Origin: an uncultured Pelagibacteraceae bacterium
GTDB taxonomy: Bacteria; Pseudomonadota; Alphaproteobacteria; Pelagibacterales; Pelagibacteraceae
DNA length: 64,000 nucleotides
Direction of reading: 5' to 3'
NCBI GenBank assembly: GCA_902544135.1
Contig: CACCBF010000006.1
Span: forward strand, 28,537-92,536
Below the pieces are notes generated by a model, which worked only from the letters and a program-made list of their open reading frames with translations, was not told the origin of the DNA and searched no databases. The position numbers and the translations under genes were made by a program. Positions 7,607-17,920 of the stretch are shown here, in pieces. How positions within the stretch are numbered: the stretch's first letter is position 1; every line of letters starts with the position of its first letter.

Positions 7607-9373
7607 ATGCCAAGCTATATAGCACCAGTTGATGATATGATGTTTCTTTTTGAGAAATTAAGGGACAATAAAAATTATAATGAACTGGAAAAATATAAAG
7701 ATGTAAGTCCAGAGCTAGTAAAAGATATTTTAGAAGAAGCCGCAAAAATCAATCAAAATTTGATTTTGCCACTCGCAAAAGCTGGAGATGAAAATCCTGC
7801 AATTCTAGAAAACGGAGTCGTAAGAACTCCACCAGGATACAAAGAGGCTTATCAAAAATATATTGAGGACGGTTGGACTTCTTTATCTTGTGATCCAAAA
7901 TACGGAGGACAAGGCATGCCTCGAACTGTTAGTGCATTTTTTGATGAAATGATATCATCTGCAAGTCTAGCATTTAAACTTTACAGCGAATTAACTTTAG
8001 GAGCTTATAATTGTATTCATCACCATGCCACAGATGAAATAAAAAACAAATACCTTCCTAAAATGGTGGAAGGTAAATGGAGTGGCACAATGTGTTTAAC
8101 CGAACCAGTCTGTGGAACAGACTTAGGTTTATTAAAAACAAAGGCGGTAGAACAACCAGATGGAACATATAAAATCACAGGGCAAAAAATATTTATTACC
8201 TCTGGTGATCATGATTTAACAGAAAATATTATACATTTGGTAATAGCAAGAGCAACAGATTCGCCTAAAGGGACTAAGGGAATAAGCTTATTCTTAGTTC
8301 CAAAATTTATTGTAAAAGAAGATGGAACTGTTGGCTCAAGAAATGGGATTTCCACTGGATCAATAGAAACAAAAATGGGTATTAAGGGTTCAGCTACATG
8401 TGTATTAAATTTTGATGAGGCCACAGGAATAATGATTGGCCCTAAAAACAAGGGATTGAGTCAAATGTTTACAATGATGAATCTAGAGAGAATCGTTGTA
8501 GGTATTCAAGGTTTAGGAATTTCAGAAATTGCTTATCAAAATTCTCTTAATTATGCAAAAGAGCGAAAACAAGGAAAAAGCAATAATAATAAGTCTGAAA
8601 ATGGAAAAGCAGATTCAATTATTGAGCATGCTGATATTAGAAAAACTTTGTTGAACATGAAGTCTATAATTGAGGGAGAAAGAGCGTTATGTTTCTGGTT
8701 GTCTCAACAAACTGAAGTTAGTTTAAATCATGATGATCAAAAGATCAAACAGGAGGCCTTGGATATGGTCTCCTTAATGACACCAGTTGTTAAATCGTTA
8801 TTTTCTGATTTAGGAATGGAAATAACAAGTGATGCAATGCAAATATTTGGTGGATATGGTTATACAAAAGATCAAGGTATAGAGCAATTGTACAGAGATA
8901 ACAGGATTACGCCGATTTATGAAGGAACTAATTCAGTACAAGCAGCTGATTTAGTTTTTAGAAAACTGTTAACTAAGAATGGAAACATAGTCGATAAATT
9001 TATGAATTTAATTAAATCTGAAACTAATTCAGATGATGAAAAAATGAAGCCATTTGTTGATACATTAAATTATAATTTAGGAATCTTAAAAAAATTTAGT
9101 GACTGGACTATTGATAAAATAAAGACTAACAAAGATGATGTCAGTGCAGCCGCTAATGATTATTTGAAGACACTTGGTTATATATCTCTAGCTTTTTCAT
9201 GGGTAAAAGTTTTAACTGTAAGTTTTAAAGATTTTGAGGAAAATAAAAAGTTTCATGAAGATAAAATAAATACTGCAAAATTTTATTTTGAAAAAGTTTT
9301 GCCGAGAGCTGAACAACATTATAAATCTGCCATCTCGGGAAGTTCAAATATCATGAATTTTAAATTTAATTAA
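7607..9373 (+). CDS. dmdC: 3-methylmercaptopropionyl-CoA dehydrogenase (DmdC)
   Basis: 588 residues, the large acyl-CoA dehydrogenase form typical of DmdC. The predicted reaction is FAD-dependent oxidation of 3-methylmercaptopropionyl-CoA to methylthioacryloyl-CoA, the third step of DMSP demethylation. Acyl-CoA dehydrogenase motifs include MCLTEPVCGTDLGLLKT (middle domain, about residues 163-179) and QIFGGYGYTKDQGIEQLYRD; the usual catalytic glutamate is probably that of PIYEGTNSVQ. The specific function rests on its size and on dmdB and dmdA directly downstream; family membership alone would only say acyl-CoA dehydrogenase. Confidence 0.92.
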   Translation: MPSYIAPVDDMMFLFEKLRDNKNYNELEKYKDVSPELVKDILEEAAKINQNLILPLAKAGDENPAILENGVVRTPPGYKEAYQKYIEDGWTSLSCDPKYGGQGMPRTVSAFFDEMISSASLAFKLYSELTLGAYNCIHHHATDEIKNKYLPKMVEGKWSGTMCLTEPVCGTDLGLLKTKAVEQPDGTYKITGQKIFITSGDHDLTENIIHLVIARATDSPKGTKGISLFLVPKFIVKEDGTVGSRNGISTGSIETKMGIKGSATCVLNFDEATGIMIGPKNKGLSQMFTMMNLERIVVGIQGLGISEIAYQNSLNYAKERKQGKSNNNKSENGKADSIIEHADIRKTLLNMKSIIEGERALCFWLSQQTEVSLNHDDQKIKQEALDMVSLMTPVVKSLFSDLGMEITSDAMQIFGGYGYTKDQGIEQLYRDNRITPIYEGTNSVQAADLVFRKLLTKNGNIVDKFMNLIKSETNSDDEKMKPFVDTLNYNLGILKKFSDWTIDKIKTNKDDVSAAANDYLKTLGYISLAFSWVKVLTVSFKDFEENKKFHEDKINTAKFYFEKVLPRAEQHYKSAISGSSNIMNFKFN

Positions 9374-9374
9374 A

Positions 9375-10991
9375 ATGAGTAATTACGACACAAATTTAGA
9401 TAAAAACGAGGCTAATTATATACCCTTAACACCCCTAACTTTCTTAAAAAGAGCCAAAGATATATATCCAGACTATGAGGCGGTTATTTATGAGGATCGT
9501 AAATACTCTTGGAGTGAAGTCTATAAGCGTACTGTAAAATTTGCAAGTGCTCTCACTAAAATTGGTGTTAAAAAAGGTGACACTGTCTCATTTTTAGCTT
9601 TTAACACTCCAGAAATTTTTGAAGGTCATTACTCTGTACCAATGACTGGTGCAGTTTTAAACACAATCAATATTAGATTGGATGCTAAGACTATTGCATA
9701 CATTTTAAATCATAGTGACGCAAAAGTATTAGTCGTTGATAGGCAGCTTCATGGTGAAGTTAAGAAAGCATTGAACACACTAAATAAGAAAATAATTATT
9801 ATTGATATTGTAGATAAATTTGCCGATCAATCAAAGTGTGAAAAAATTGGAGAGTTAGAATATGAAAGTTTTCTAAATACTGGAGATGAAAATTTTGATT
9901 GGAAAATGCCCGAGGATGAGTGGCAGGCGATTTCATTAAGTTATACATCTGGAACCACTGGAAATCCAAAAGGTGTTGTTTATCATCACAGAGGATCTTA
10001 TTTGATGTCTACAGGAAGTGCAGTTGCTTGGAATATGCCAAATAGGTTAAATTTCTTAACCATCGTCCCAATGTTTCATTGTAATGGCTGGGGTTACCCG
10101 TGGACAGTGCCTATGTTAAATGGAAGAACTATTTGTTTAAGAAATATTGATGTGAAGAAGATATTTGAATTAATAGACAAACATAATATAACCCATTTTG
10201 GCGGAGCACCAATTGTATTAAACATGATCACTGGCGCACCTGAGTCTGATAGAAAAAAATTAAAACAAAGAGTCTTTGTTTTAACTGCTGGAGCCCCCCC
10301 GCCTAGTATAATATTTAAAAAAATGAAAGAACTCGGATTTGAAGTTATGCATGTTTATGGATTAACAGAAACTTATGGTCATGTTACTCAATGCGCATGG
10401 AATGAATCTTGGAATAAATTTGATGAAGAAAAACAGAATGAAATTAAAGCAAGGCAGGGAGTTAGATATCCAAACACCGAGGGAATAGCTGTTATGGATC
10501 CTAAGACCATGAAAGAAGTACCAAAAGATGGAAAAACTATTGGTGAGATTATGATTAAAGGGAATGTTGTGATGAAAGGGTATTTTAAAGATAAAGATGC
10601 TACCAACAAAGCAATGGATGGAGGATGGTTTCATTCAGGTGACTTAGCGGTAATGCATTCAGATGGCTATGTAAAAATCCAAGACAGGTCCAAAGATATT
10701 ATTATTTCAGGTGGTGAAAATATTTCTTCAATCGAGATAGAAAATACTTTAGCTAAGCATCCTTCAGTGTCCATTGCAGCTGTAGTTGCTAAACCAGATG
10801 ATAAATGGGGAGAGGTACCTTGCGCATTTATTGAAATGGTTAAGGACAAACCAGTGACTGAAAAAGAACTAATTAGTTTTTGTAAAGAAACTTTAGCAGG
10901 GTTTAAGGTTCCAAAACAAGTAGTTTTTTGTGATTTACCCAAAACATCAACAGGTAAAATTCAAAAATTTGAATTGAGAAAAAAGTTTTAG
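9375..10991 (+). CDS. dmdB: 3-methylmercaptopropionate-CoA ligase (DmdB)
   Basis: 538 residues, an AMP-forming acyl-CoA synthetase of the medium-chain type. The predicted reaction is ATP + CoA + 3-methylmercaptopropionate to the CoA thioester, step two of DMSP demethylation. Motifs are the P-loop-like SYTSGTTGNPKGVVYHH, VYGLTETYG, the hinge segment WFHSGDLAVMHSDGYVKIQDR, and the catalytic lysine near the C-terminus in KTSTGKIQKFELRKKF. It begins one base after dmdC. Specificity is inferred from position between dmdC and dmdA. Confidence 0.92.
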   Translation: MSNYDTNLDKNEANYIPLTPLTFLKRAKDIYPDYEAVIYEDRKYSWSEVYKRTVKFASALTKIGVKKGDTVSFLAFNTPEIFEGHYSVPMTGAVLNTINIRLDAKTIAYILNHSDAKVLVVDRQLHGEVKKALNTLNKKIIIIDIVDKFADQSKCEKIGELEYESFLNTGDENFDWKMPEDEWQAISLSYTSGTTGNPKGVVYHHRGSYLMSTGSAVAWNMPNRLNFLTIVPMFHCNGWGYPWTVPMLNGRTICLRNIDVKKIFELIDKHNITHFGGAPIVLNMITGAPESDRKKLKQRVFVLTAGAPPPSIIFKKMKELGFEVMHVYGLTETYGHVTQCAWNESWNKFDEEKQNEIKARQGVRYPNTEGIAVMDPKTMKEVPKDGKTIGEIMIKGNVVMKGYFKDKDATNKAMDGGWFHSGDLAVMHSDGYVKIQDRSKDIIISGGENISSIEIENTLAKHPSVSIAAVVAKPDDKWGEVPCAFIEMVKDKPVTEKELISFCKETLAGFKVPKQVVFCDLPKTSTGKIQKFELRKKF

Positions 10992-10999
10992 AAAAATAA

Positions 11000-12109
11000 A
11001 TGAAAGGTTTCCCTATAGTAAAATCTAGAAGAGTAAGAAGTTCGCCATATACTTCAAGGATTGAAAAGCAAGGTGTAACAGCTTACACAGTATATAATCA
11101 TATGCTTTTACCCGCAGCATTTGGATCTTTAGAAGATTCTTGTAATCATTTAAAAAAGAATGTTCAAGTTTGGGATGTTGCTGCAGAAAGACAAGTTGAA
11201 ATTTCAGGAAAAGACGCCTCAAAACTTGTTCAATTAATGACCTGTAGAGACTTATCTAAATCAAAAATAGGAAGATGTTATTATTGTCCTTTAATTGATG
11301 GTGACGGTAAATTAGTAAATGATCCAGTAATTTTAAAATTGGCAGAAGATAGATGGTGGATTTCTATTGCAGATTCAGATGTGATTTTTTTTGCAAAAGG
11401 ACTAGCTTCTGGAAATAATTTTGATGTAGAAATATTTGAGCCCAATGTAGATATTTTAGCAATTCAAGGCCCAAAATCTTTTGACTTAATGGAAAAAATT
11501 TTTGGCAAAAAAATAAAAGAATTGAAATTTTTTGGTTTCGATTATTTTGATTTTAAAGGTATAAAACATTTAATTGCTAGGTCGGGATGGTCAAAACAAG
11601 GCGGTTTTGAAGTTTATGTAGAAAATACTAAATCTGGTTTAGATCTTTATGATGAATTGTTTAAAGTCGGAAAAGAATTTGATGTTAAACCAGGTTGTCC
11701 AAATTTGATTGAGAGAATTGAAAGTGGCTTACTTTCTTACGGTAATGATTTTGATAATCAAGATAATCCATTTGAATGTGGATTTGAAAAATATGTTCAC
11801 CTAGATTCTGATGTCAATTTTTTAGGAAAAGAAAAATTAATCAAAATTAAAAAAGATGGTATCAAAAAAAAATTAATGGGTATTCAATTAGATACTAATA
11901 AAATTGATTTAACTAAATCTTTAGATATTAAAGATGAAAATGGAAATTTTATTGGTGAACTTAGGTCAGCCTGTTATTCACCTCATTTTAAAAAAGTTAT
12001 AGGTATAGCAATGATAAAAGAGCCATATTGTAAAGCTTCTATGGCTGGAAAGCTGGAAATTGAGGGAAATTCATTTACTGTAAAAGTTTGCGATTTACCT
12101 TTCATCTAG
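11000..12109 (+). CDS. dmdA: DMSP demethylase (DmdA)
   Basis: 369 residues, matching the known Pelagibacter enzyme. It transfers a methyl group from dimethylsulfoniopropionate to tetrahydrofolate, giving 3-methylmercaptopropionate and 5-methyl-THF. It has the GcvT (glycine-cleavage T protein) fold: an N-terminal folate-binding region (about 20-270) and a C-terminal GcvT_C-like barrel (about 285-365). The opening [20 protein letters not shown] and the stretch [13 protein letters not shown] are what I associate with DmdA rather than a true GcvT, and dmdC-dmdB upstream settle it. SAR11 cells lack assimilatory sulfate reduction (known), so this is a key sulfur-acquisition gene. Confidence 0.95.
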   Translation: MKGFPIVKSRRVRSSPYTSRIEKQGVTAYTVYNHMLLPAAFGSLEDSCNHLKKNVQVWDVAAERQVEISGKDASKLVQLMTCRDLSKSKIGRCYYCPLIDGDGKLVNDPVILKLAEDRWWISIADSDVIFFAKGLASGNNFDVEIFEPNVDILAIQGPKSFDLMEKIFGKKIKELKFFGFDYFDFKGIKHLIARSGWSKQGGFEVYVENTKSGLDLYDELFKVGKEFDVKPGCPNLIERIESGLLSYGNDFDNQDNPFECGFEKYVHLDSDVNFLGKEKLIKIKKDGIKKKLMGIQLDTNKIDLTKSLDIKDENGNFIGELRSACYSPHFKKVIGIAMIKEPYCKASMAGKLEIEGNSFTVKVCDLPFI

Positions 12110-12124
12110 TATAAAACTTACATC

Positions 12125-13132
12125 ATGAATATCGTATTAGTCGGAGCTACAGGAAATGTAGGTAGAAAAACTCTCGAAGTTCTTGAAAAAAAAGAACTGT
12201 CTATCGATAATTTATATTTGGTGGCTTCATCAAAAAGTGCAGGAAAAAAAATGAATTTTAAAGGTAAAGAATTAGAGGTCTCTGATTTAGAGAGTTTTGA
12301 TTTTTCAAAAGTTAAAATTGCTTTTTTTGCAGCTGGAGGAAAAATTTCAGAAAAATTTGCATTAAAAGCTGCAAAAGACTGTATTGTAATTGATAACTCA
12401 AGTTTTTTTAGAATGGATCCTGACGTACCTTTAATAGTTCCTCAAGTAAATCCTAATCATTTAAACGATATAAAAAAAAATATTGTCGCAAATCCAAACT
12501 GCTCAACAGCTCAATTGGTAATCGTTTTAAAGCCTTTACATGACTTATTTAAAATTAAAAGAGTAGTTGTATCTACATATCAATCAGTTTCTGGGGGTGG
12601 GAAAGCTCCTATGGATGAATTGATTGAGCAAACAAAGTTAATCTTACAAGGCAAAAACATTGTATCAAAAAATTTTACCAAACAGATAGCATTTAATGCA
12701 ATTCCTCACATTGATGATTTTTCTGATGATGGTTACACGAAAGAAGAACTTAAAATGAGCAATGAAATAAAAAAAATTTTAGATAATGAAATTGATCTAA
12801 CAGCAACCTGTGTAAGGTTACCAATTACTGTTTCACATTCAGAGTCTGTAAATTTAGAATTTGAAAAGCATTTTTCGCTTGAAGAGGTAAGAGGAGCATT
12901 AAATAACTTTGAAGGTTGTAAAGTTATTGATGAAAGAAAGGATGGCGGATATTCAACACCTTTAGAGGCAGAGGGAAAAGAAGAAACTTTTATTTCAAGA
13001 ATAAGAGTGGATAAATCTATAAAAAATGGATTAAATCTTTGGATTGTTTCCGACAACTTATTGAGAGGTGCGGCTTTGAACGCCGTAGAAATAGCTGAAA
13101 CGTTGATAAAAAATAATTATTATGGAAAATAA
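12125..13132 (+). CDS. asd: Aspartate-semialdehyde dehydrogenase
   Basis: 335 residues. It reduces aspartyl phosphate with NADPH to aspartate semialdehyde, the branch point to lysine/DAP, homoserine, methionine and threonine. The nucleotide-binding start VLVGATGNVGRKTLEVL, the catalytic Cys126 in NPNCSTAQLV, and the SVSGGGK loop are present. It overlaps the sdhC start by 11 bases. Its products feed both DapF at the left end of the window and MetX at 41347-42477. Confidence 0.97.
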   Translation: MNIVLVGATGNVGRKTLEVLEKKELSIDNLYLVASSKSAGKKMNFKGKELEVSDLESFDFSKVKIAFFAAGGKISEKFALKAAKDCIVIDNSSFFRMDPDVPLIVPQVNPNHLNDIKKNIVANPNCSTAQLVIVLKPLHDLFKIKRVVVSTYQSVSGGGKAPMDELIEQTKLILQGKNIVSKNFTKQIAFNAIPHIDDFSDDGYTKEELKMSNEIKKILDNEIDLTATCVRLPITVSHSESVNLEFEKHFSLEEVRGALNNFEGCKVIDERKDGGYSTPLEAEGKEETFISRIRVDKSIKNGLNLWIVSDNLLRGAALNAVEIAETLIKNNYYGK

Positions 13133-13505
13133 AAGACCATTATCACCACATATTCAAATTTATAGATGGCATGTCTCATCTTTAGTATCCATATCACATA
13201 GAATCACAGGAATTATAAATATCATTGCTATCACTCTAATTTGTTTGTGGGTATCATTAATTTTTATTAGTGAAAATAATTACGAGATGATTAATTCATT
13301 ATTAAGTTCTAAAATTGGTAAATTTATTATTTTAGGTCTAACATGGTCTTTTTCATTTCAAATATTAAGTGAAATAAGACATTTAATCATGGATTTGGGC
13401 TATGGATTTGAGTTAAAGACTTCTAAAATTACAGGTCTGTTAGTCATGTTTGGTTCTTTAATTTTAACAGTGATATTTTATATAATTGGGAAAAATTTAA
13501 TTTAA
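13122..13505 (+). CDS. sdhC: Succinate dehydrogenase cytochrome b556 subunit (SdhC)
   Basis: 127 residues with three hydrophobic helices, normal for SdhC. It anchors complex II in the inner membrane and forms part of the ubiquinone site. The family segment SISHRITG (E. coli SILHRVSG, including the quinone-site Ser and Arg) and the helix-II segment EIRHLIMDLGYG are conserved. By hand alignment, the residue seven before the His of RH-L-I-M-D, which is the heme ligand His84 in E. coli, is Gln here (FSFQILSEIRH). The start lies inside asd; sdhD begins one base after the stop. Confidence 0.95.
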   Translation: MENKRPLSPHIQIYRWHVSSLVSISHRITGIINIIAITLICLWVSLIFISENNYEMINSLLSSKIGKFIILGLTWSFSFQILSEIRHLIMDLGYGFELKTSKITGLLVMFGSLILTVIFYIIGKNLI

Positions 13506-13506
13506 C

Positions 13507-13830
13507 ATGATAAATGCAACGAAGAAGTGGATTTTTCTAAAAATAAGTGGTGGATTACTAGTTCCACTGATGCTGTGGTTCATTTTAAACTTTATAAAAA
13601 TCTATGACCAAGATTACTTAAATTTTGTAAGCTTTTTTTCAAACCCTTTAACTAAGTTTTTGTTCAGTATATTTATTGTTAATGCTTATTTCTTTTCTGC
13701 ATTAAGTATAAGTGAGGTTTTTGAGGATTATATTAAGAAAGATAAAATCAAAAATGTCGCAAATAGGCTTTTATATATTTCGGCAGTGGTAATTCCTCTA
13801 ATTACAATTATATTAATTAATTATATATGA
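13507..13830 (+). CDS. sdhD: Succinate dehydrogenase membrane anchor subunit (SdhD)
   Basis: 107 residues with three transmembrane helices; assigned by position between sdhC and sdhA and by the SdhD-like FEDYI segment that holds the quinone-site tyrosine (E. coli Tyr83). The protein contains no histidine at all. The position 11 residues before the Asp of EDY, which is the heme ligand His71 in E. coli, is Phe ([16 protein letters not shown]). It overlaps sdhA by four bases (ATGA). SdhD sequences are poorly conserved, so the identity is mainly contextual, but nothing else fits. Confidence 0.88.
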   Translation: MINATKKWIFLKISGGLLVPLMLWFILNFIKIYDQDYLNFVSFFSNPLTKFLFSIFIVNAYFFSALSISEVFEDYIKKDKIKNVANRLLYISAVVIPLITIILINYI

Positions 13831-15602
13831 GTTCTTATAAAATAGTTGATCATGAGTATGATGTTGTTGTTTTAGGTGCGGGTGGGTCCGGACTAAGAGC
13901 TGCAGTAGGTTTAAGTGAAGCAGGATTAAAAACTGCATGTATTTCAAAAGTGTTTCCTACCAGAAGTCATACTTCTGCTGCGCAAGGAGGAATATCAGCT
14001 GCGCTTGGTAACATGGGAGAAGATGATTGGCGTTGGCATATGTATGACACAGTCAAAGGTGCAGATTGGTTAGGTGATCAAGATAGTATCGAATACCTAT
14101 GTAAAGAAGCTCCAAAAGCAGTAATTGAATTAGAAAAATACGGTGTACCGTTTAGTAGAACGGAGGATGGAAAGATTTATCAGAGACCGTTTGGTGGTAT
14201 GACCAAAGATTATGGAAATGGAATCGTCCAAAGAACTTGTGCGGCTGCTGATAGAACTGGACATGCAATTTTGCATACTCTGTATGGACAAGCTTTAAAA
14301 CACAAAACAGAATTTTTTATCGAATATTTTGCATTAGATTTGTTGATGAAAGATGGAGCATGCAAAGGCTTAATTGCTTGGAATTTGAATGACGGAACGA
14401 TCCATAGATTCAGAGCCCATACAGTAATTATCGCAACAGGTGGTTATGGAAAAGTTTATTATTCAGCAACCTCAGCACACACATGCACTGGAGATGGAAA
14501 TGCTATGGTTTTAAGAGCAGGGTTACCATTACAGGATATGGAATTTGTTCAATTTCATCCTACAGGAATTTATGGACATGGTACACTAATAACTGAAGGT
14601 GCCAGAGGTGAAGGAGGCTACCTAACAAATTCTAAAGGTGAAAGGTTTATGGAGAGATATGCACCTAAAGCAAAAGATTTGGCATCAAGAGATGTTGTAA
14701 GTAGATCAATGTCAATTGAAATAAATGAAGGAAGAGGTGTTGGAAAAGATCAAGATCATGTTCATTTGAATTTAAGCCACTTAGATAAAGATATAATTGA
14801 AAGTAGGTTGCCAGGTATTACTGATGCTGCGCGATTATTTGCAAATGTTGATGTTACAAAAGATCCAATTCCTGTAGTACCAACTGTTCATTACAACATG
14901 GGTGGTATTCCAACAAATTACAAAGCAGAAGTTTTAACTGTCAACGGTTCAGAAAAAACTGTGCCTGGATTAATGGCAATTGGAGAAGCTGCATGTGTAT
15001 CGGTGCATGGAGCTAATAGACTTGGTTCCAATTCGTTAATTGATTTAGTTGTTTTTGGAAGGGCAGCAGCTAAAAGGGCAGCAGAGCTAATTAAACCAGG
15101 AATGCCTCATGAAGAAATTAGTGAGACAGAAACACAAAAATGTTTGGACCGTTTTGATAAATTAAGGAATGCAGAAGGAGATATTGGTACAGCAGAATTG
15201 AGACAATCAATGCAAAAAACAATGCAATCAAAATGTGCTGTTTTCAGAACAGAAAAAACTTTAAAAGAGGGTGTTAACGAAATCAGAAAGACATATGATG
15301 GATTAGATTCAATATCAGTAAAAGATAAATCTTTAATATTTAACACAGATTTAGTGGAGACACTTGAATTTGATAATTTAATAAGACAAGCAGTCGTAAC
15401 AGTAGACTCAGCGTATAACAGAAAAGAGAGTCGAGGAGCTCATGCAAGAGAGGACTACCCTAAAAGAGATGATGAAAAATTTATGCAACATACTCTTGCT
15501 TGGTGCAATGGAAAAGATACTAAAATTAGTTATAGAGAGGTTCACAAGTCAACTTTAACCAATGATGTTCAATATTTTCCACCTCAGGAAAGAGTATATT
15601 GA
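13827..15602 (+). CDS. sdhA: Succinate dehydrogenase flavoprotein subunit
   Basis: 591 residues, normal size. It oxidises succinate to fumarate with covalently bound FAD, facing the cytoplasm. Motifs are the N-terminal Rossmann [17 protein letters not shown], the flavinylation histidine in [15 protein letters not shown], the active-site region [13 protein letters not shown], and [11 protein letters not shown]. It overlaps sdhD by four bases and sdhB by one (TGATG), so the sdhCDAB subunits are tightly coupled in translation. Confidence 0.98.
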   Translation: MSSYKIVDHEYDVVVLGAGGSGLRAAVGLSEAGLKTACISKVFPTRSHTSAAQGGISAALGNMGEDDWRWHMYDTVKGADWLGDQDSIEYLCKEAPKAVIELEKYGVPFSRTEDGKIYQRPFGGMTKDYGNGIVQRTCAAADRTGHAILHTLYGQALKHKTEFFIEYFALDLLMKDGACKGLIAWNLNDGTIHRFRAHTVIIATGGYGKVYYSATSAHTCTGDGNAMVLRAGLPLQDMEFVQFHPTGIYGHGTLITEGARGEGGYLTNSKGERFMERYAPKAKDLASRDVVSRSMSIEINEGRGVGKDQDHVHLNLSHLDKDIIESRLPGITDAARLFANVDVTKDPIPVVPTVHYNMGGIPTNYKAEVLTVNGSEKTVPGLMAIGEAACVSVHGANRLGSNSLIDLVVFGRAAAKRAAELIKPGMPHEEISETETQKCLDRFDKLRNAEGDIGTAELRQSMQKTMQSKCAVFRTEKTLKEGVNEIRKTYDGLDSISVKDKSLIFNTDLVETLEFDNLIRQAVVTVDSAYNRKESRGAHAREDYPKRDDEKFMQHTLAWCNGKDTKISYREVHKSTLTNDVQYFPPQERVY

Positions 15603-16381
15603 TGGTACAAATTAATTTACCTGACGACTCACAGATAAAAAAAGGTAAATATTTTAAAGATAAAACTGGCTCAAAAAATTTAAGAAAAGTAAATATTTAT
15701 AGGTGGGACCCTTCAACTGGTGATAATCCTCGTATTGATAGTTATGAGGTTGATATGGATAATTGTCCATCCAAAGTGTTAGATATTTTAAATAAAATTA
15801 AAAATGAGATAGATCCAACATTAGCTTATAGGAGATCCTGTGCCCATGGGGTTTGTGGCTCATGTGCAATGAATATGGGTGGCAAAAATGGTTTAGCATG
15901 CACAAAACCACATGAAGAAATAGATGGTGATATAGATATTTATCCATTACCACACTTAAAAGTTAAAAAAGATTTAATCGGAGATTTAGATGGATTGTAT
16001 AAACAATATCAGTCAATCGAGCCTTGGCTAAAAAATAATTCCAAATCCGAAACAAATGAAATTATTCAATCAAAAGAAGATAGGGCTAAACTAGATGGTG
16101 CATATGAGTGTATTATGTGTGCTTGTTGTTCAACATCATGTCCAAGCTATTGGTGGAATGGTGATAAATATTTAGGTCCCGCAGTTCTTTTACAGGCATA
16201 TAGATGGATAGTTGATAGCAGAGATGAGGAAAGAAATGCTAGACTAAAAAAAGTGGCAGATGAACTTAAACTTTACAGGTGTCATACAATTATGAACTGT
16301 ACTAGTGCTTGTCCTAAAGGTTTAAATCCCGCAAAAGCTATTGCTGAAATAAAAAAAATGTTAGCAACTGCCAATATTTAA
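15602..16381 (+). CDS. sdhB: Succinate dehydrogenase iron-sulfur subunit
   Basis: 259 residues from ATG 15602; a TTG at 15599 is also in frame but lies inside sdhA. It carries electrons from FAD to quinone through three iron-sulfur clusters. All cluster motifs are present: 2Fe-2S ([13 protein letters not shown]), 4Fe-4S ([13 protein letters not shown]), and 3Fe-4S ([14 protein letters not shown]). So electron transfer within the soluble part looks intact even though the heme-ligand histidines of the anchor appear to be lost. Last gene of sdhCDAB. Confidence 0.98.
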   Translation: MVQINLPDDSQIKKGKYFKDKTGSKNLRKVNIYRWDPSTGDNPRIDSYEVDMDNCPSKVLDILNKIKNEIDPTLAYRRSCAHGVCGSCAMNMGGKNGLACTKPHEEIDGDIDIYPLPHLKVKKDLIGDLDGLYKQYQSIEPWLKNNSKSETNEIIQSKEDRAKLDGAYECIMCACCSTSCPSYWWNGDKYLGPAVLLQAYRWIVDSRDEERNARLKKVADELKLYRCHTIMNCTSACPKGLNPAKAIAEIKKMLATANI

Positions 16382-16423
16382 ACAATAGACTAATAAGAGT
16401 TTTTAATCTAAAACACCCTATTC

Positions 16424-17917
16424 ATGAAATTAATTGAACATTTCGTTGGTGGAAAAATAACCTCTGGCACTTCAAATAAAAAAGGCAAAGTTTTTAATCC
16501 GGCTACAGGTGAACAAGAAAAAGAAGTAAGGTTAGGCTCTAAAGATGATCTGGATAAAGCAGTTTTAATTGCTAGAGAGGCCTTTGAAGAATGGTCTTTA
16601 AAACCTCCACTCCAAAGAGCCAGAATAATGTTCAAATTTAAGGAGCTTATAGAAAAAAATTCAGACGAGTTAACAAAACTAATAGTTTCAGAACATGGAA
16701 AGGTTTATGAGGATGCAAGAGGTTCTCTTACTAGAGGTTTAGAAGTTGTAGAATTTGCGTGCGGTATTCCTCATTTGCTTAAAGGAGAATTTTCAGAAAA
16801 TGTTGGAACCAACGTTGATAGTTGGTCTATGAGACAGCCTTTAGGAGTTGTTGCTGGCATCACACCATTTAATTTTCCCGCAATGGTCCCTATGTGGATG
16901 TTTCCAATAGCAATTGCTTGTGGAAATACTTTTATTTTAAAGCCATCCGAAAAAGATCCATCATGCTCGATTAAGTTAGCTGAATTATTAAAAGAAGCTG
17001 GACTTCCTGATGGAGTTTTTAATGTTGTAAATGGTGATAAAGAAGCGGTTGATGCAATTTTAACAAACAAAGACATTAAAGCAGTAAGTTTTGTTGGTTC
17101 TACTCCAATTGCTAAATACATTTATGAAAACTCAGCTAAAAATGAAAAAAGAGTTCAAGCACTTGGTGGTGCAAAAAATCATTTAGTTGTTATGCCCGAT
17201 TGTGACTTGGATGGTGCAGTAAATGGCTTAATGGGGGCTGCTTATGGGTCTGCTGGAGAACGATGTATGGCTCAATCGGTGGCAGTTGCAGTGGGTGATA
17301 TAGGAGATGAATTAGTGTCAAGATTATCAAAAAAAGCTGAAGCTTTAAAAGTTGGGCCCGGGATGGATAAGGACTCTGAGATGGGCCCATTAGTTACAAA
17401 AGAACATCTTGAAAAAGTAAAAAGTTATGTAGACCTGGGTGAAAAAGAAGGTGCAAAACTAATAGTTGATGGAAGAAATTTAAAATTACAAGGATATGAG
17501 AATGGTTTTTATATTGGTGGCTGTTTATTTGATCATGTTAAAAAAGATATGAGAATTTATAAAGAAGAAATTTTTGGGCCTGTTTTATCTGTTGTGAGAG
17601 TTAAAACTTTCGAAGAAGCAGCAAAATTAATCAATGATCATGAATATGGAAATGGAGTAAGTATTTACACAAGGGATGGTGATGCCGGAAGAACTTTTGC
17701 AAGTAAAATTCAAGTAGGTATGGTTGGTATTAATGTACCTATTCCTGTGCCAATGGCTTTTCATAGTTTTGGTGGATGGAAAAGATCTTTATTTGGTGAT
17801 AGTGCAATGCATGGCATGGAAGGAATTAAATTTTATACAAAATTAAAAACAATAACATCTAGATGGCCTTCAGGTATTCGGTCTAATGCCGAATTTGTGA
17901 TGCCAACAATGAAATAA
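16424..17917 (+). CDS. mmsA: CoA-acylating methylmalonate-semialdehyde dehydrogenase
   Basis: 497 residues, typical. MmsA converts methylmalonate semialdehyde (or malonate semialdehyde) with NAD and CoA to propionyl-CoA (or acetyl-CoA) and CO2. Signatures are the aldehyde dehydrogenase fold with GITPFNFPAMVPMWMFP, FVGSTPIAKYIYE, and the catalytic Cys281 in SAGERCMAQSVAV. It lies between sdhB and mdh, a 42-base gap after sdhB being the largest in this run. Its place among TCA genes and near dmd genes suggests use in valine, beta-alanine or DMSP-derived C3 degradation; that part is inference. Confidence 0.93.
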   Translation: MKLIEHFVGGKITSGTSNKKGKVFNPATGEQEKEVRLGSKDDLDKAVLIAREAFEEWSLKPPLQRARIMFKFKELIEKNSDELTKLIVSEHGKVYEDARGSLTRGLEVVEFACGIPHLLKGEFSENVGTNVDSWSMRQPLGVVAGITPFNFPAMVPMWMFPIAIACGNTFILKPSEKDPSCSIKLAELLKEAGLPDGVFNVVNGDKEAVDAILTNKDIKAVSFVGSTPIAKYIYENSAKNEKRVQALGGAKNHLVVMPDCDLDGAVNGLMGAAYGSAGERCMAQSVAVAVGDIGDELVSRLSKKAEALKVGPGMDKDSEMGPLVTKEHLEKVKSYVDLGEKEGAKLIVDGRNLKLQGYENGFYIGGCLFDHVKKDMRIYKEEIFGPVLSVVRVKTFEEAAKLINDHEYGNGVSIYTRDGDAGRTFASKIQVGMVGINVPIPVPMAFHSFGGWKRSLFGDSAMHGMEGIKFYTKLKTITSRWPSGIRSNAEFVMPTMK

Positions 17918-17920
17918 AAA

